Source: Candidatus Nanosynbacter sp. TM7-053 | Lineage (GTDB): Bacteria > Patescibacteriota > Saccharimonadia > Saccharimonadales > Saccharimonadaceae | Reading direction: 5' to 3' | Length of the DNA: 64,000 nt | Assembly (NCBI RefSeq): GCF_022828375.1 | Contig: NZ_JAJQJX010000001.1 | Coordinates: 62,001-126,000 of the forward strand | Shown here: positions 16,826-25,731 of the stretch, one piece after another | Numbering within the stretch: position 1 is the first letter of the stretch | Layout of the letters: every line of letters starts with the position of its first letter | Notes under the pieces: model-generated | Databases searched by the model: none | Seen by the model: only the letters and a program-made list of their open reading frames with translations | What the model was told of the DNA's origin: nothing | Position numbers and translations under genes: made by a program

Positions 16826-17635
16826 ATGTCTGAAGTGATTATATCCGCTCGAGACGCTCAAAAAATCAGCCAGATTTCATCGCAATTGCCTCACGCGCTT
16901 TTGGTAATTGCGGATTACGGACTTGACGGACCGGGCGTAGCTCAAATGTTAGTAAAAAATAGCGACGTTTTCCATCTGAAACCGCTTTCAGAAAAGCAAA
17001 CCATATCTGTTGATCAAATCCGCGAGCTCATCTCTATGCTCCGAACTTACGCCATAAATCGTCGAGTTATTATCATTGATGAAGCCGATTCAATGACCGA
17101 GCCGTCGCAAAATGCATTCCTGAAAGCGCTGGAAGAACCGAATAAAAACACCAATTTTATCCTTGTCGCGAAAAACCCGAAGTTGATGCTCGATACTGTT
17201 AGATCTCGTTGTCAGACGTTAACGCTTCATAAAACGACATCCGCCCAAGATAAAAAACTGCTTGAAAAGTACAATTTAGACCCCGCCTCCAGTCAGCAAA
17301 TTCTTTTCCTCGCGGCTGGGCGACCATTGTTGATTAAAGAGTTGGCGGAAAATCCAGAAAAATTCGCCGAATATCGGCAATTAGCCACTGACGCAAAGCA
17401 AATTTTAGCCACAAATCGGGAATACGACGCGTTTAAGAATCTCGTCAAATACTTTTCTGACCGCCAAAAAGCGATATTACTAACGGATATTATAGTGAAT
17501 ATGATTCGTTTTCAGGCTTTATCTCACGGGATGAATTCGTCGCTTGAAGAGCAACTTGAAAAAACCACCTCTGTTGCAAGTGCATTAAAATCCAACGCCA
17601 ACGTCAGGCTGGCGCTGACGCAACTTGTGATATAA
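16826..17635 (+). CDS. holB: DNA polymerase III delta'-like clamp-loader subunit
   Basis: A 269-residue AAA+ protein resembling delta', which with delta and DnaX loads the sliding clamp. The segment RRVIIIDEADSMTEPSQNAFLKALEEP is the conserved Walker B/sensor region, and TVRSRCQTL carries the SRC arginine-finger motif. There is no Walker A lysine (the N-terminus has DYGLDGPG instead of GxxGxGKT), as expected for a non-ATPase delta'. It follows the pseudouridine synthase without a gap. DnaX lies at 41391. Confidence 0.85.
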   Translation: MSEVIISARDAQKISQISSQLPHALLVIADYGLDGPGVAQMLVKNSDVFHLKPLSEKQTISVDQIRELISMLRTYAINRRVIIIDEADSMTEPSQNAFLKALEEPNKNTNFILVAKNPKLMLDTVRSRCQTLTLHKTTSAQDKKLLEKYNLDPASSQQILFLAAGRPLLIKELAENPEKFAEYRQLATDAKQILATNREYDAFKNLVKYFSDRQKAILLTDIIVNMIRFQALSHGMNSSLEEQLEKTTSVASALKSNANVRLALTQLVI

Positions 17636-17636
17636 T
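17628..17636 (+). promoter_or_regulatory. Extended -10 promoter
   Basis: TGATATAAT overlaps the holB stop and ends 9 nt before the ATG at 17646. Confidence 0.5.
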
Positions 17637-17645
17637 AGTATAGAT

Positions 17646-18329
17646 ATGTTTGGATTACTCCTCATTCTGATTTTAATGATTTGGGCGATTTTTTATCATC
17701 CGTCAATTAAAGAAACTGGCGATCTGCCAACTAAGATTACTAATAAACTTGATCAGTTATGGGAAATTGCCCAGGAATCAATTCGCGAAAATAAATATTT
17801 GCGAGCGGAAAAGGCTTTATTGACAATTTTGCGAGTCGACGAGAAAAACGCCACGGCGTACAACCGTTTGGGGATTTTATACGCTAAGCAGCGCGCATAC
17901 AAAGACGCTATCGAGTGTTTTGAGATTGCTCAGAGTTTGGAGCCGAGCGCTTCCAGCCTTCATAACGTCGGCTTAATTTACTACGAAACAGAGAATTACG
18001 AAAAGGCATCGCTAGCATTCGAGCAAGCACTAGAGATGGAAGATGATTTGGCGGCACGCTACATCGCCTACGCTAAGGTTCAGGAAAAGATAGGAAATAC
18101 GAAGAAAGTTATCAATGCGCTGGAAAAAGCTGTCGAGCTAGAGCCGATTCCTCAGACGTTGAAGATTTTAGCGGAAGCATATGACAATGCCGGACAGACT
18201 GAGTTGGCTGAAGAATTACGTAAGAAAGCTACAAAAATGCTAACTCCGACGACGTCATCAAAGAAAGCCGACGCGCCACGCCCACGCCAGCAGCGCAAAA
18301 TACATCAACCACGAAAAATAGTTATGTAA
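17646..18329 (+). CDS. Membrane-anchored TPR protein
   Basis: A 227-residue protein with one N-terminal membrane segment (about residues 1-18) and four tetratricopeptide repeats between about residues 55 and 200 (for example NATAYNRLGILYAKQRAYKDA and SSLHNVGLIYYETENYEKA). TPRs are protein-binding scaffolds, so it likely assembles partners at the membrane. The tail is basic and proline-rich. The partner is unknown. Confidence 0.75.
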   Translation: MFGLLLILILMIWAIFYHPSIKETGDLPTKITNKLDQLWEIAQESIRENKYLRAEKALLTILRVDEKNATAYNRLGILYAKQRAYKDAIECFEIAQSLEPSASSLHNVGLIYYETENYEKASLAFEQALEMEDDLAARYIAYAKVQEKIGNTKKVINALEKAVELEPIPQTLKILAEAYDNAGQTELAEELRKKATKMLTPTTSSKKADAPRPRQQRKIHQPRKIVM

Positions 18330-18372
18330 ACTCTTGTCACAGAGAGAAAAAATTGATAAAATAAATTCAGTT

Positions 18373-18449
18373 GCCGCTTTAGCTCAGTTGGCTAGAGCAA
18401 CGGTTTTGTAAACCGTAGGTCCTCGGTTCGAGCCCGAGAAGCGGCTCCA
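18373..18449 (+). tRNA. tRNA-Thr(TGT)
   Basis: A full cloverleaf: acceptor GCCGCTT/AAGCGGC, D-arm AGCTCAGTTGGCTAGAGC, anticodon loop TTTGTAA with anticodon TGT (reads ACA/ACG) and T-arm GGTTCGAGCC. The CCA end is encoded (18447-18449). Confidence 0.96.
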
Positions 18450-18455
18450 CATCAC

Positions 18456-18540
18456 GCTGGAATCGTGTAGTGGCAATCACAGGAGACTGTAAATCTCCCG
18501 CCGTAAGGCTTCGTAGGTTCGAGTCCTACTTCCAGCACCA
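18456..18540 (+). tRNA. tRNA-Tyr(GTA)
   Basis: Acceptor GCTGGAA/TTCCAGC, anticodon stem GGAGA/TCTCC with loop CTGTAAA (anticodon GTA), a long variable arm as expected for bacterial tRNA-Tyr, and an encoded CCA (18538-18540). It lies 6 nt after tRNA-Thr and was probably co-transcribed. Confidence 0.95.
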
Positions 18541-18552
18541 AGTTTGAATCAT

Positions 18553-18577
18553 CGTCGCCTTTTGGGGCGACTTTTTG
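18553..18577 (+). terminator. Terminator after the tRNA-Thr/tRNA-Tyr pair
   Basis: GTCGCC and GGCGAC form a stem with loop, followed by five T. Confidence 0.85.
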
Positions 18578-18616
18578 ATAGCGTAAAGTAGTAATATTGA
18601 CTTTTATAAGCATATG

Positions 18617-18625
18617 TGCTATTAT
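18617..18625 (+). promoter_or_regulatory. Extended -10 promoter, leaderless
   Basis: TGCTATTAT ends 6 nt before the ATG at 18632. Confidence 0.5.
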
Positions 18626-18631
18626 ATGGGT

Positions 18632-18919
18632 ATGTTTGAATTTACAAAATCTATTCTGACATTATGGAATAGCGAAAAAAACCAACGATTGAAATTACAA
18701 TACGCTTATATTATGCTGGCTATAATTGGGCTAGCTGCGGCGGGATTATTGACATTATTTAACGCCTCATCAGCACACCTGGCGGCATCAGCGTCAGGAA
18801 TATTGTTCGTTACTTTTCTAGTCAATAGCATAGCGTGGGGAATAATAGAAGCGTTTGTCACGCCAAAACTACCAAAAGAAGCCGGCACGCCAGCCAAAAA
18901 GTCCACTCGTAAAAAATAG
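18632..18919 (+). CDS. Small two-pass membrane protein of unknown function
   Basis: A 95-residue protein with two hydrophobic segments (about residues 26-45 and 55-75) and a basic C-terminal tail ending STRKK. No family was recognised. The start at 18632 is favoured over one at 18614 because an extended -10 box ends 6 nt before it. It lies between two tRNA loci. Confidence 0.6.
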   Translation: MFEFTKSILTLWNSEKNQRLKLQYAYIMLAIIGLAAAGLLTLFNASSAHLAASASGILFVTFLVNSIAWGIIEAFVTPKLPKEAGTPAKKSTRKK

Positions 18920-18966
18920 CCCGGTTGATTAAACATGGCTTAATATGCTAAAATTAAGCCTGTTAC

Positions 18967-19042
18967 GCCGCGATAGCTCAGTTGGTAGAGCGCATCCATG
19001 GTAAGGATGAGGTCTCGGGTTCAAGCCCCGATCGTGGCTCCA
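18967..19042 (+). tRNA. tRNA-Thr(GGT)
   Basis: Acceptor GCCGCGA/TCGTGGC (one G-U pair), anticodon stem CATCC/GGATG with anticodon GGT (reads ACC/ACT), T-arm GGGTTCAAGCCCC and encoded CCA (19040-19042). It is the second threonine tRNA within 600 bp. Confidence 0.95.
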
Positions 19043-19052
19043 TATGAAATAC

Positions 19053-19079
19053 GGATTCGCAGAGATGCGGATCTTTTTT
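19053..19079 (+). terminator. Terminator after tRNA-Thr(GGT)
   Basis: GATTCGCA and TGCGGATC form an 8-bp stem (one G-T) followed by a T-run. Confidence 0.8.
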
Positions 19080-19117
19080 ATATCATATAGCTCAAGCCAC
19101 GGAAGGATTACAAAGTC

Positions 19118-22100
19118 TTAGTAGCTTACTAACTCCAGCAACTTTTCGTATGAGTTACAAACTCCATAAATACGGTCGCCATTGCTAATCTTTTCGAAGT
19201 GCTTTCTGGCGCACTCAATCTTAGCTTTTTCAATACCTTTCACACCGACATCAAGTTGTCCTTCGCTCACGCCCTTAGTTTCCGCCACAAAGTAAATGTG
19301 CTTTACTCCAGCTTCGTCCTTAAACGCAATTGCCCAGTCTGGATTGTAATTGCCCATTGGAGTATTTATGTAGAATCTCTTTGGAAGTTTCACGTAAACT
19401 TCTACTGCATCGCTCTTTTCAAGTTCCCTCGCAAAGTTCTTTTCAACTTCAGAATCGTAGCGCAATTTGTCATATAGATGATGATCGGGAGTATCTATGA
19501 GGTTGTAGCCATATTCACCGGTAATACTTTCATTGATGAAAATTTCTCCACTGTCCCATTTCTCGTTTAGTTTGTCATATTCAATATGTTTAACTACTGT
19601 CGAGGCTTTTTGGTCGTTTATAAGCTGAATCGCATTGTGAATAAATTCCTCGGGATTTATTTTAAATAAACTAAATACAATGGGTTCAATTCTAGATAAA
19701 ATATTTGCTATGGTCTTACGCGTGAGACTCGTACCGCCGTCGTCATGAGACTTAGAAAGCTCGGAGACAATATCATACTTAACCGTACTATTCGCAATTT
19801 CAGAAACAGCGATTGGCATACCGATTTTATTTTTATACATCTCTAATTTATCTTTACCGGCAGTCTTTAATAGACCTTCGGTAATAATAACCTCTGTCTT
19901 TGTCACGCGCATATTCCTATTAAGAGAATCCACGCACCTCTCTATAAGCTCATCATCGTCAAACTCCACGGTATAATAAGTCTTTTCATTAATACTGTCC
20001 CACAGCTCCTTAAATTTCTTAGAGGCGAACTTTTCTTTATCAAGTTCAAGTTTCTCGCTATTGCGATTATTAGTCACAAGCCGCCCGCGCTTTGAATCGT
20101 AAACAGAAGATAGGATGTTATTAATGTTCTCTGCAAACGGAGCGTACAGCTCGCCAACGGCTTCGCGAACTTTTTGAACCTTCTGTTCATCATTTAATGA
20201 ATGATATGCATCCGTCAACTGCTTTGAAACCTTGTCAACAAGTCCAGTATTAACCAGTCCCATGTATATATCCGCAGCAGCAGAGTCGTCGAGTGTAATG
20301 GTCTTTTCGCCACTAGCATCCTGTATTATCTTTCCATTAAATAGTGAGGCAGACGCATCCTTTGGACGCCTTGCAATAATTTCATTAAACTCAGACTGAA
20401 GACTATTCGCAAAACTCTCATAACTTTCATTCGCAATGACAGTAAGTACGTTCGTATCATGGACGAGATTTTCACCGAGAATCTCCGCATCTTGACGAAT
20501 ACCGTTTTGGTCCACGCACAATCGAAGTCCACGACCAATTTCCTGACGTTTCTTAATTTCGGCATCAGAATCACGAAGTGTACAAATCTGGAAGACGTTT
20601 GGATTGTCCCATCCTTCGCGCAGGGCAGAGTGAGAAAAGATGAATCGCACCGGCTCTTTCAAGTCCAGCAGCTGCTCCTTGTTCTTCATAATAAGATCGT
20701 ACGCCGAAACATCATCAGAGCCGTTACCCTCGCGCCCCTCTTTACTGTTGATGGCGTGTCCCTTCTTATCGATAGAGAAGTAGCCGGAATGTATTTCAGA
20801 CGGGGTAAATTTTTCTAAGTATTTACGAAAATCTGCATTTTCTTCGAATTGAAGCTGCTGGTTCAGGTAAATATCTATAGCTTTTGTGAATTCCTCTTCG
20901 AATATCTTCGCGTAGGAACCTTTATGTTCGCCATTTTCATCATAATATTTATACTTGGCAACCTCATCGATGAAGAATAGAGAAAGGACTTTAATTCCTC
21001 TCTTGAAGAGCTTTTGCTCGGTCTCCAGATGAGACATAATAGTTTCACGTATTTGAATGCGACGCAAATCCTCAGCATTAGTTTCGCCAATGACTTCACC
21101 CTCATAAATACGAAGCCCATTCTTAAAGTCTACATACCTGTCGCCCTCTCTGGCGTTTATTTCCGTAATTAAATATCCATCATGATACGCCTCCAATTCG
21201 CCTGAATGCTTGTAGATATCATCGCCCCAGCTAAGAGTCTTCGTTTTACGGCGTATTCCAGTACCCGTTTTTGAATCAAACTCAAATATAGCCGTAACGG
21301 TTGGTTTTTTATTCGGATAAGTATTAATTTTTTGGATATAAATATACCCGTTAGTCGCAGTGCCGCCCTTAACTGTAATACCCTTAACTGTAATTTTCTT
21401 CACGAGCTGCTTTTGGTAAGCATCGACGGCGTCCAGACGGTAAACTTTATTAAAATCTTCACGATGGGTCGCGGAATAGTTTAAGAAAAACAACGGATTA
21501 AAATTGGAGATGGAAGAGCGGGTGATGTTCGCTTTTTTACTTGTACCAATAACGCTTTGCGGCTCGTCAATAATCACAATTGGTTTTGTGGCGGCAATCA
21601 CGTCAATCGGACGACGAGACCGAAAACTATCAAGCTTCATCGTAATACGCTTAGCGTCGGCTCCACGGGCATTAAAAGCCTGCGTGTTAATAATCATGAC
21701 GTTAATATTTGGATCGCCAGAAAATTGCTCCAGCTCGCTCAGCTTGGAGGAATTGTAAACAAAGAAACGAATCTTCTTACCATAATCTTCAGCAAAATGA
21801 TCCGCAGTTGTCTGAAAAGTCTTATAAACACCCTCGCGAATCGCAATACTCGGCACCACAACAATAAACTTGCTCCAGCCGTATTGTTTATTCAATTCAT
21901 ACATCGTTTTAATGTACGTATAAGTTTTACCAGTACCAGTTTCCATCTCAATGGTAAATACTGGTCTGTTATTAAGGCGCTCGATTTTTGCATTACGGGG
22001 AATATTCTGCAGCCCCTGAACTTCATGTAGGTTCTTAATCAGCTGTGCGTCTTGTAGGGAAATGTCCTCATTACCAAAGCCATACATGTCAATAAAGCTT

Positions 22101-22219
22101 ATGCTGTCACCCTGATCCGCCAGGAATCGATGCTCGGATTTTATTTGCCCGGTAAAAATATCACAGGTCGCCTTAACGGCATCTTCTTGGAATTTTTGGT
22201 GCTTGAATCTTAGCTTCAT
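19118..22219 (-). CDS. Type III restriction enzyme Res subunit
   Basis: A 1033-residue helicase-nuclease that, with Mod, cuts DNA carrying unmodified sites. The superfamily 2 helicase has Walker A TGTGKT (residues 94-99), Walker B IIDEPQSV (about residue 218), and motif VI QEIGRGLRLC (about residue 560). The C-terminal nuclease domain shows the PD-(D/E)xK pattern in NPDWAIAF ... FVAETKG. Its start overlaps the Mod stop by one base (TAATG), so the two are translationally coupled. Length fits the family. Confidence 0.93.
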   Translation of the reverse strand: MKLRFKHQKFQEDAVKATCDIFTGQIKSEHRFLADQGDSISFIDMYGFGNEDISLQDAQLIKNLHEVQGLQNIPRNAKIERLNNRPVFTIEMETGTGKTYTYIKTMYELNKQYGWSKFIVVVPSIAIREGVYKTFQTTADHFAEDYGKKIRFFVYNSSKLSELEQFSGDPNINVMIINTQAFNARGADAKRITMKLDSFRSRRPIDVIAATKPIVIIDEPQSVIGTSKKANITRSSISNFNPLFFLNYSATHREDFNKVYRLDAVDAYQKQLVKKITVKGITVKGGTATNGYIYIQKINTYPNKKPTVTAIFEFDSKTGTGIRRKTKTLSWGDDIYKHSGELEAYHDGYLITEINAREGDRYVDFKNGLRIYEGEVIGETNAEDLRRIQIRETIMSHLETEQKLFKRGIKVLSLFFIDEVAKYKYYDENGEHKGSYAKIFEEEFTKAIDIYLNQQLQFEENADFRKYLEKFTPSEIHSGYFSIDKKGHAINSKEGREGNGSDDVSAYDLIMKNKEQLLDLKEPVRFIFSHSALREGWDNPNVFQICTLRDSDAEIKKRQEIGRGLRLCVDQNGIRQDAEILGENLVHDTNVLTVIANESYESFANSLQSEFNEIIARRPKDASASLFNGKIIQDASGEKTITLDDSAAADIYMGLVNTGLVDKVSKQLTDAYHSLNDEQKVQKVREAVGELYAPFAENINNILSSVYDSKRGRLVTNNRNSEKLELDKEKFASKKFKELWDSINEKTYYTVEFDDDELIERCVDSLNRNMRVTKTEVIITEGLLKTAGKDKLEMYKNKIGMPIAVSEIANSTVKYDIVSELSKSHDDGGTSLTRKTIANILSRIEPIVFSLFKINPEEFIHNAIQLINDQKASTVVKHIEYDKLNEKWDSGEIFINESITGEYGYNLIDTPDHHLYDKLRYDSEVEKNFARELEKSDAVEVYVKLPKRFYINTPMGNYNPDWAIAFKDEAGVKHIYFVAETKGVSEGQLDVGVKGIEKAKIECARKHFEKISNGDRIYGVCNSYEKLLELVSY

Positions 22220-24084
22220 TAGATTACCTTAACTCTCGTGTCAGGGCTAATAATACGGAAGTGCTCAGACAGGTTAATTTTTTCAGCAGAATCCTTAAAT
22301 GACGAATCCTTAAACGCCGCCGTCAGAGGATTTAATTTGGCAATTTCCTTAACAGTTTCTTCTGGAACTTCATCATCAAAGCAGGCAATAAGACCCGTAT
22401 TTTCATCCAAGTAGCCATACATATAAACCGTATTCTCACCAATTTTACGCGTTTCAAGTTTAAGGTCAAACGGCAGGGCAGAGGTATAAATTACGCCGAA
22501 TAATAAGTCCAGCGGCGTGCGGTCTTTTTTAACATTATCAATCATGTCAAACATGTCACTCTGATCAATTTCACCCAGTGGCTTACGAATGTTTTCATTA
22601 TTATTACTGCCGTCAACGCGGAATACACGGAATCCAGTGTCAATGTCCGCTTCTGGATGCTCAGACTTAATTTTCTCCCCAGCACGACGCAGACGCTCAG
22701 CAGTAATCTGGTCAATGGTGTCGTATCCAGCTTTTCTGGCTTCTGACTTTTCATCAGTTTTTTCATCAAGCTGCACACAAATGTACTGACGCTTTCCACC
22801 GTCTTCAGCATTTAAATCCATGACAGCATGACCAGTAGTTCCGGAGCCGGAGAAGAAGTCTAAGACGATTGAATTATCGTTCGCCGATCTATTTGCGCAA
22901 AATTTTACAAGCTCAATTGGCTTTGGATTACTGAAGATATTCTTCGCTTCAGGAAAAAGTGAGTTTACTAAAATTGTACCCTTCGAATTTTGGTAGTCTT
23001 CGAGCCATAGTTTATCTTTTTGATATTTGTTTTGATCTTCTTCTTCAACGTAATAGTGTTTGATCCAGGCTTTTCCATTCTTGATTAATATGTCTTTTTT
23101 ATCGGTATCAAATTTCTTTTTACTCCACATCCAACAGCCTTCCTTATTTTGGTGTTTCGCCGGCAAGATTTTCTCCGTATATTCTAGCGGCTCATCATAA
23201 GTAATGCCGCCATCTTTTAATAGATAAATTGGATACCATAAGTTAGGTCGAGCTTCACGTGTTCCGTGAGGTCCATTATCCTGCAAAGGAACTATATAGT
23301 ATTGCCCCCTCTCGTCAGAATGCGGATATTTCTTTTGTCCAATAATCTTTTGCGTAAATTTACCACAACCCTTGTTTTTGAAAAATATAACCAGATAGTC
23401 ATTTATCTTCTGCATCTCACTATCTCCTTTGGTTGTAGCTGAGCCACGTGTTTTTCTAGGAGCGGTTCCGCCAAAATTATCTTCACCAAACACTAATTCT
23501 CCGAGCTTATATAAATTATTGAGTTCATTATCGTCAATAGACATAAAGATTATTCCGTCGTCACACAAAAGACTTCTCGCCAGCTTAAGTCTCGGGTACA
23601 TCATCGACAGCCAGTCTGAATGGAATCTGCCGTTTGCCTTTGAATTTTCTGCGTACTTGTCTTCGGAAACAATTACATTGCCATCAGAATCCGTAGAATC
23701 GTCCTCAAAGTCAGCTTTTTTAACCGTAAAGTTGTCGTGATACACAAAGTCATGACCAGTGTTATACGGAGGATCGATGTAAATCATTTTTATTTTACCG
23801 AGGTAGGATTCTTGGAGAAGTTTCAGCGCGTCAAGGTTATCTCCAACGATTAGCATGTTCTTTGTATTGTCAAAATCTTTGGAAGCTTCCAAGTCTGGGC
23901 GGAGAATTTTATTAATTGGCGCGCCAGCCTCAATAATGGACTTTCGTTTACCAACCCAAGTGAAGTCGTACGACTCATCCTTATCTTCCAGCTTATCCAG
24001 CGCTTTACTCAACGACTCAAAGAATTCGCGACTGCTTTTCCAGTCTACGCGGTTCAAGTCGATCTTTTCGACGTTATCATTCAT
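22219..24084 (-). CDS. Type III DNA methyltransferase Mod subunit
   Basis: A 621-residue beta-class DNA adenine methyltransferase that recognises the target and modifies it. The catalytic motif DPPYNTG is at residues 104-110 and the S-adenosylmethionine motif DFFSGSGTTGHAV is near residue 410, the motif order of the beta class. The variable region between them should hold the target-recognition domain; its specificity cannot be read. GGAGG precedes the ATG. No simple repeat suggesting phase variation was seen. Confidence 0.94.
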   Translation of the reverse strand: MNDNVEKIDLNRVDWKSSREFFESLSKALDKLEDKDESYDFTWVGKRKSIIEAGAPINKILRPDLEASKDFDNTKNMLIVGDNLDALKLLQESYLGKIKMIYIDPPYNTGHDFVYHDNFTVKKADFEDDSTDSDGNVIVSEDKYAENSKANGRFHSDWLSMMYPRLKLARSLLCDDGIIFMSIDDNELNNLYKLGELVFGEDNFGGTAPRKTRGSATTKGDSEMQKINDYLVIFFKNKGCGKFTQKIIGQKKYPHSDERGQYYIVPLQDNGPHGTREARPNLWYPIYLLKDGGITYDEPLEYTEKILPAKHQNKEGCWMWSKKKFDTDKKDILIKNGKAWIKHYYVEEEDQNKYQKDKLWLEDYQNSKGTILVNSLFPEAKNIFSNPKPIELVKFCANRSANDNSIVLDFFSGSGTTGHAVMDLNAEDGGKRQYICVQLDEKTDEKSEARKAGYDTIDQITAERLRRAGEKIKSEHPEADIDTGFRVFRVDGSNNNENIRKPLGEIDQSDMFDMIDNVKKDRTPLDLLFGVIYTSALPFDLKLETRKIGENTVYMYGYLDENTGLIACFDDEVPEETVKEIAKLNPLTAAFKDSSFKDSAEKINLSEHFRIISPDTRVKVI

Positions 24085-24192
24085 AAGATTTCCTCCACGG
24101 TTTGTTATAAATATCCTTACCGTAATTATACTATAAAACGACCGCTAAAAACTGAGCTAATGATATAATCTTAACAAAGTTAGGAGGGTGTT

Positions 24193-25317
24193 ATGATGAA
24201 ACAATCGATAGAGCAGAGAATTGATAAAGTACGCGGGTCAATGCTGGGCGGGGCAATTGGCGATGCGCTCGGCTATCAAATAGAGTTTGAGCGTGACATA
24301 GTACCGAGGTCAACGACTCGATTTACAGATGGGATTGGTGTGATTTCAGACGATACGCAGATGACGCTATTTACAGCTTGCGGACTTTTATGGCGAGCTA
24401 CGCGACTTCAAACGCGTGGCATAGCGCCGCTTCCGTCGGAGGCGATATATTTGGCATATTTGGATTGGCTTGATACGCAACAAAAAGCTGGACAGGTCGA
24501 GCACACGCCAGTAGCTTGGATAAAAAATATTCCAGAGTTAAACGCCGTGCGAAGTCCAGGAATGACATGCCTTGGTTCACTTTCCTCAGGGGAGATGGGA
24601 ACGTTAGAAGGCGGTCTCAATGGCAGTAAAGGCTGCGGTGGAGTTATGCGAATTGCGCCGATTGCCCTGTATTGCGAAGAAGACGTTGTTGGTGAAATTT
24701 CCGCCAAATCTTGCGCGCTGACTCACGGACATCCTCTGGCAATTCTTTCTGCGTATGCGCTGGGATATATAATTTATTACGCACTGGACGGAAAATCGAT
24801 AGAAGAAGCCGTGCAAATCGCAATCCAGAAAATGAACGACTGGACTACCGAGAAAGTTTACGGAGATCAAGATCCTTTTGAGATTGGTTGTGATAGCGAA
24901 AAAGCTGAGCTAACCAAACTGTTTAATAACGCCGTTCGCTTAGCCAAATCTGACGTTGAAGATCAAGAAGCCCTTTATCAACTCGGAGAGGGTTGGGTCG
25001 CTGAAGAGTCGGTTGCAATTGCTATTTATTGCTCGATCAAGTACCACGACGATTTTGAGGAGGCGATCATTGCGGCGGCAAATCACGACGGGGATTCGGA
25101 CTCGACAGCAGCAATAACTGGAAATATTGTTGGAGCGAGGGTTGGCTATAAAAATATACCGGATTATTACAAAGATAATATTGAACTCAAGGACGTAATA
25201 TTGGAGCTTTCAGATGATATGGCAAAAAATATGCCGCTCAAAAAGATTGACGACAGACACCTTGAGCCGACAGACGAATGGCTGAATAAATATTTATACT
25301 TGGAAAAGAAAGATTAG
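24193..25317 (+). CDS. ADP-ribosylglycohydrolase family protein
   Basis: A 374-residue homologue of enzymes that remove ADP-ribose from proteins or other targets (DraG/ARH family). Metal-binding motifs are intact: GAIGDALGYQIEF and ISDDTQMTLFT near the N-terminus and HDGDSDSTAAITGNIVGA near the C-terminus. AGGAGGG lies before the paired ATGs at 24193 and 24196. It is divergent from the type III R-M genes across a 108-bp interval. Whether it has a defence role or a housekeeping role is not known from the sequence. Confidence 0.9.
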   Translation: MMKQSIEQRIDKVRGSMLGGAIGDALGYQIEFERDIVPRSTTRFTDGIGVISDDTQMTLFTACGLLWRATRLQTRGIAPLPSEAIYLAYLDWLDTQQKAGQVEHTPVAWIKNIPELNAVRSPGMTCLGSLSSGEMGTLEGGLNGSKGCGGVMRIAPIALYCEEDVVGEISAKSCALTHGHPLAILSAYALGYIIYYALDGKSIEEAVQIAIQKMNDWTTEKVYGDQDPFEIGCDSEKAELTKLFNNAVRLAKSDVEDQEALYQLGEGWVAEESVAIAIYCSIKYHDDFEEAIIAAANHDGDSDSTAAITGNIVGARVGYKNIPDYYKDNIELKDVILELSDDMAKNMPLKKIDDRHLEPTDEWLNKYLYLEKKD

Positions 25318-25446
25318 AGTCCGACGCGCCTTATTGATTGGCGAAGTAGGCATAAAAATTAGCAAAATCTGATATGGTACTAGCATTTTCACTTCACCCA
25401 TGCTATAATTAACCAAGACGTTTTATAAAATCTAACGAGTAAAGAG

Positions 25447-25665
25447 ATGGCAAAGAAGAATACGAAACGAAAGCTGATTGGTTTGGTGAGTAACTTGAGC
25501 AACCACCGAACTTACTATACTACCGTTAACACCCAGAACCGCACTACAAAAGGTCAGGGTAAATTGACACTACGTAAGTACGACCCAATTGCAAAGCAAC
25601 ACGCTACTTACACCGAGACTAAGAAGAACCTTGGTCGTAACGAAGTTAAAGCTCGTAAAAGCTAA
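25447..25665 (+). CDS. rpmG: 50S ribosomal protein L33 (bL33), zinc-free form
   Basis: A 72-residue bL33 with the family core (HRTYYTTVNTQNR and LTLRKYDPIAKQHATYTETK). It has no cysteines, whereas the zinc-binding form carries two CxxC pairs. A basic C-terminal extension makes it about 15 residues longer than usual. A TGCTATAAT box lies upstream, and a terminator follows at 25684. Confidence 0.92.
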   Translation: MAKKNTKRKLIGLVSNLSNHRTYYTTVNTQNRTTKGQGKLTLRKYDPIAKQHATYTETKKNLGRNEVKARKS

Positions 25666-25683
25666 TTTAACAGGATTATACAG

Positions 25684-25715
25684 AAACTCCCTCGCATTAA
25701 GAGGGAGTTTTTATT
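25684..25715. terminator. Bidirectional terminator between rpmG and the GH57 gene
   Basis: AAACTCCCTC and GAGGGAGTTT form a 10-bp stem flanked by T-runs on both strands. Confidence 0.85.
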
Positions 25716-25731
25716 TGGCAAGAATGTCTGA

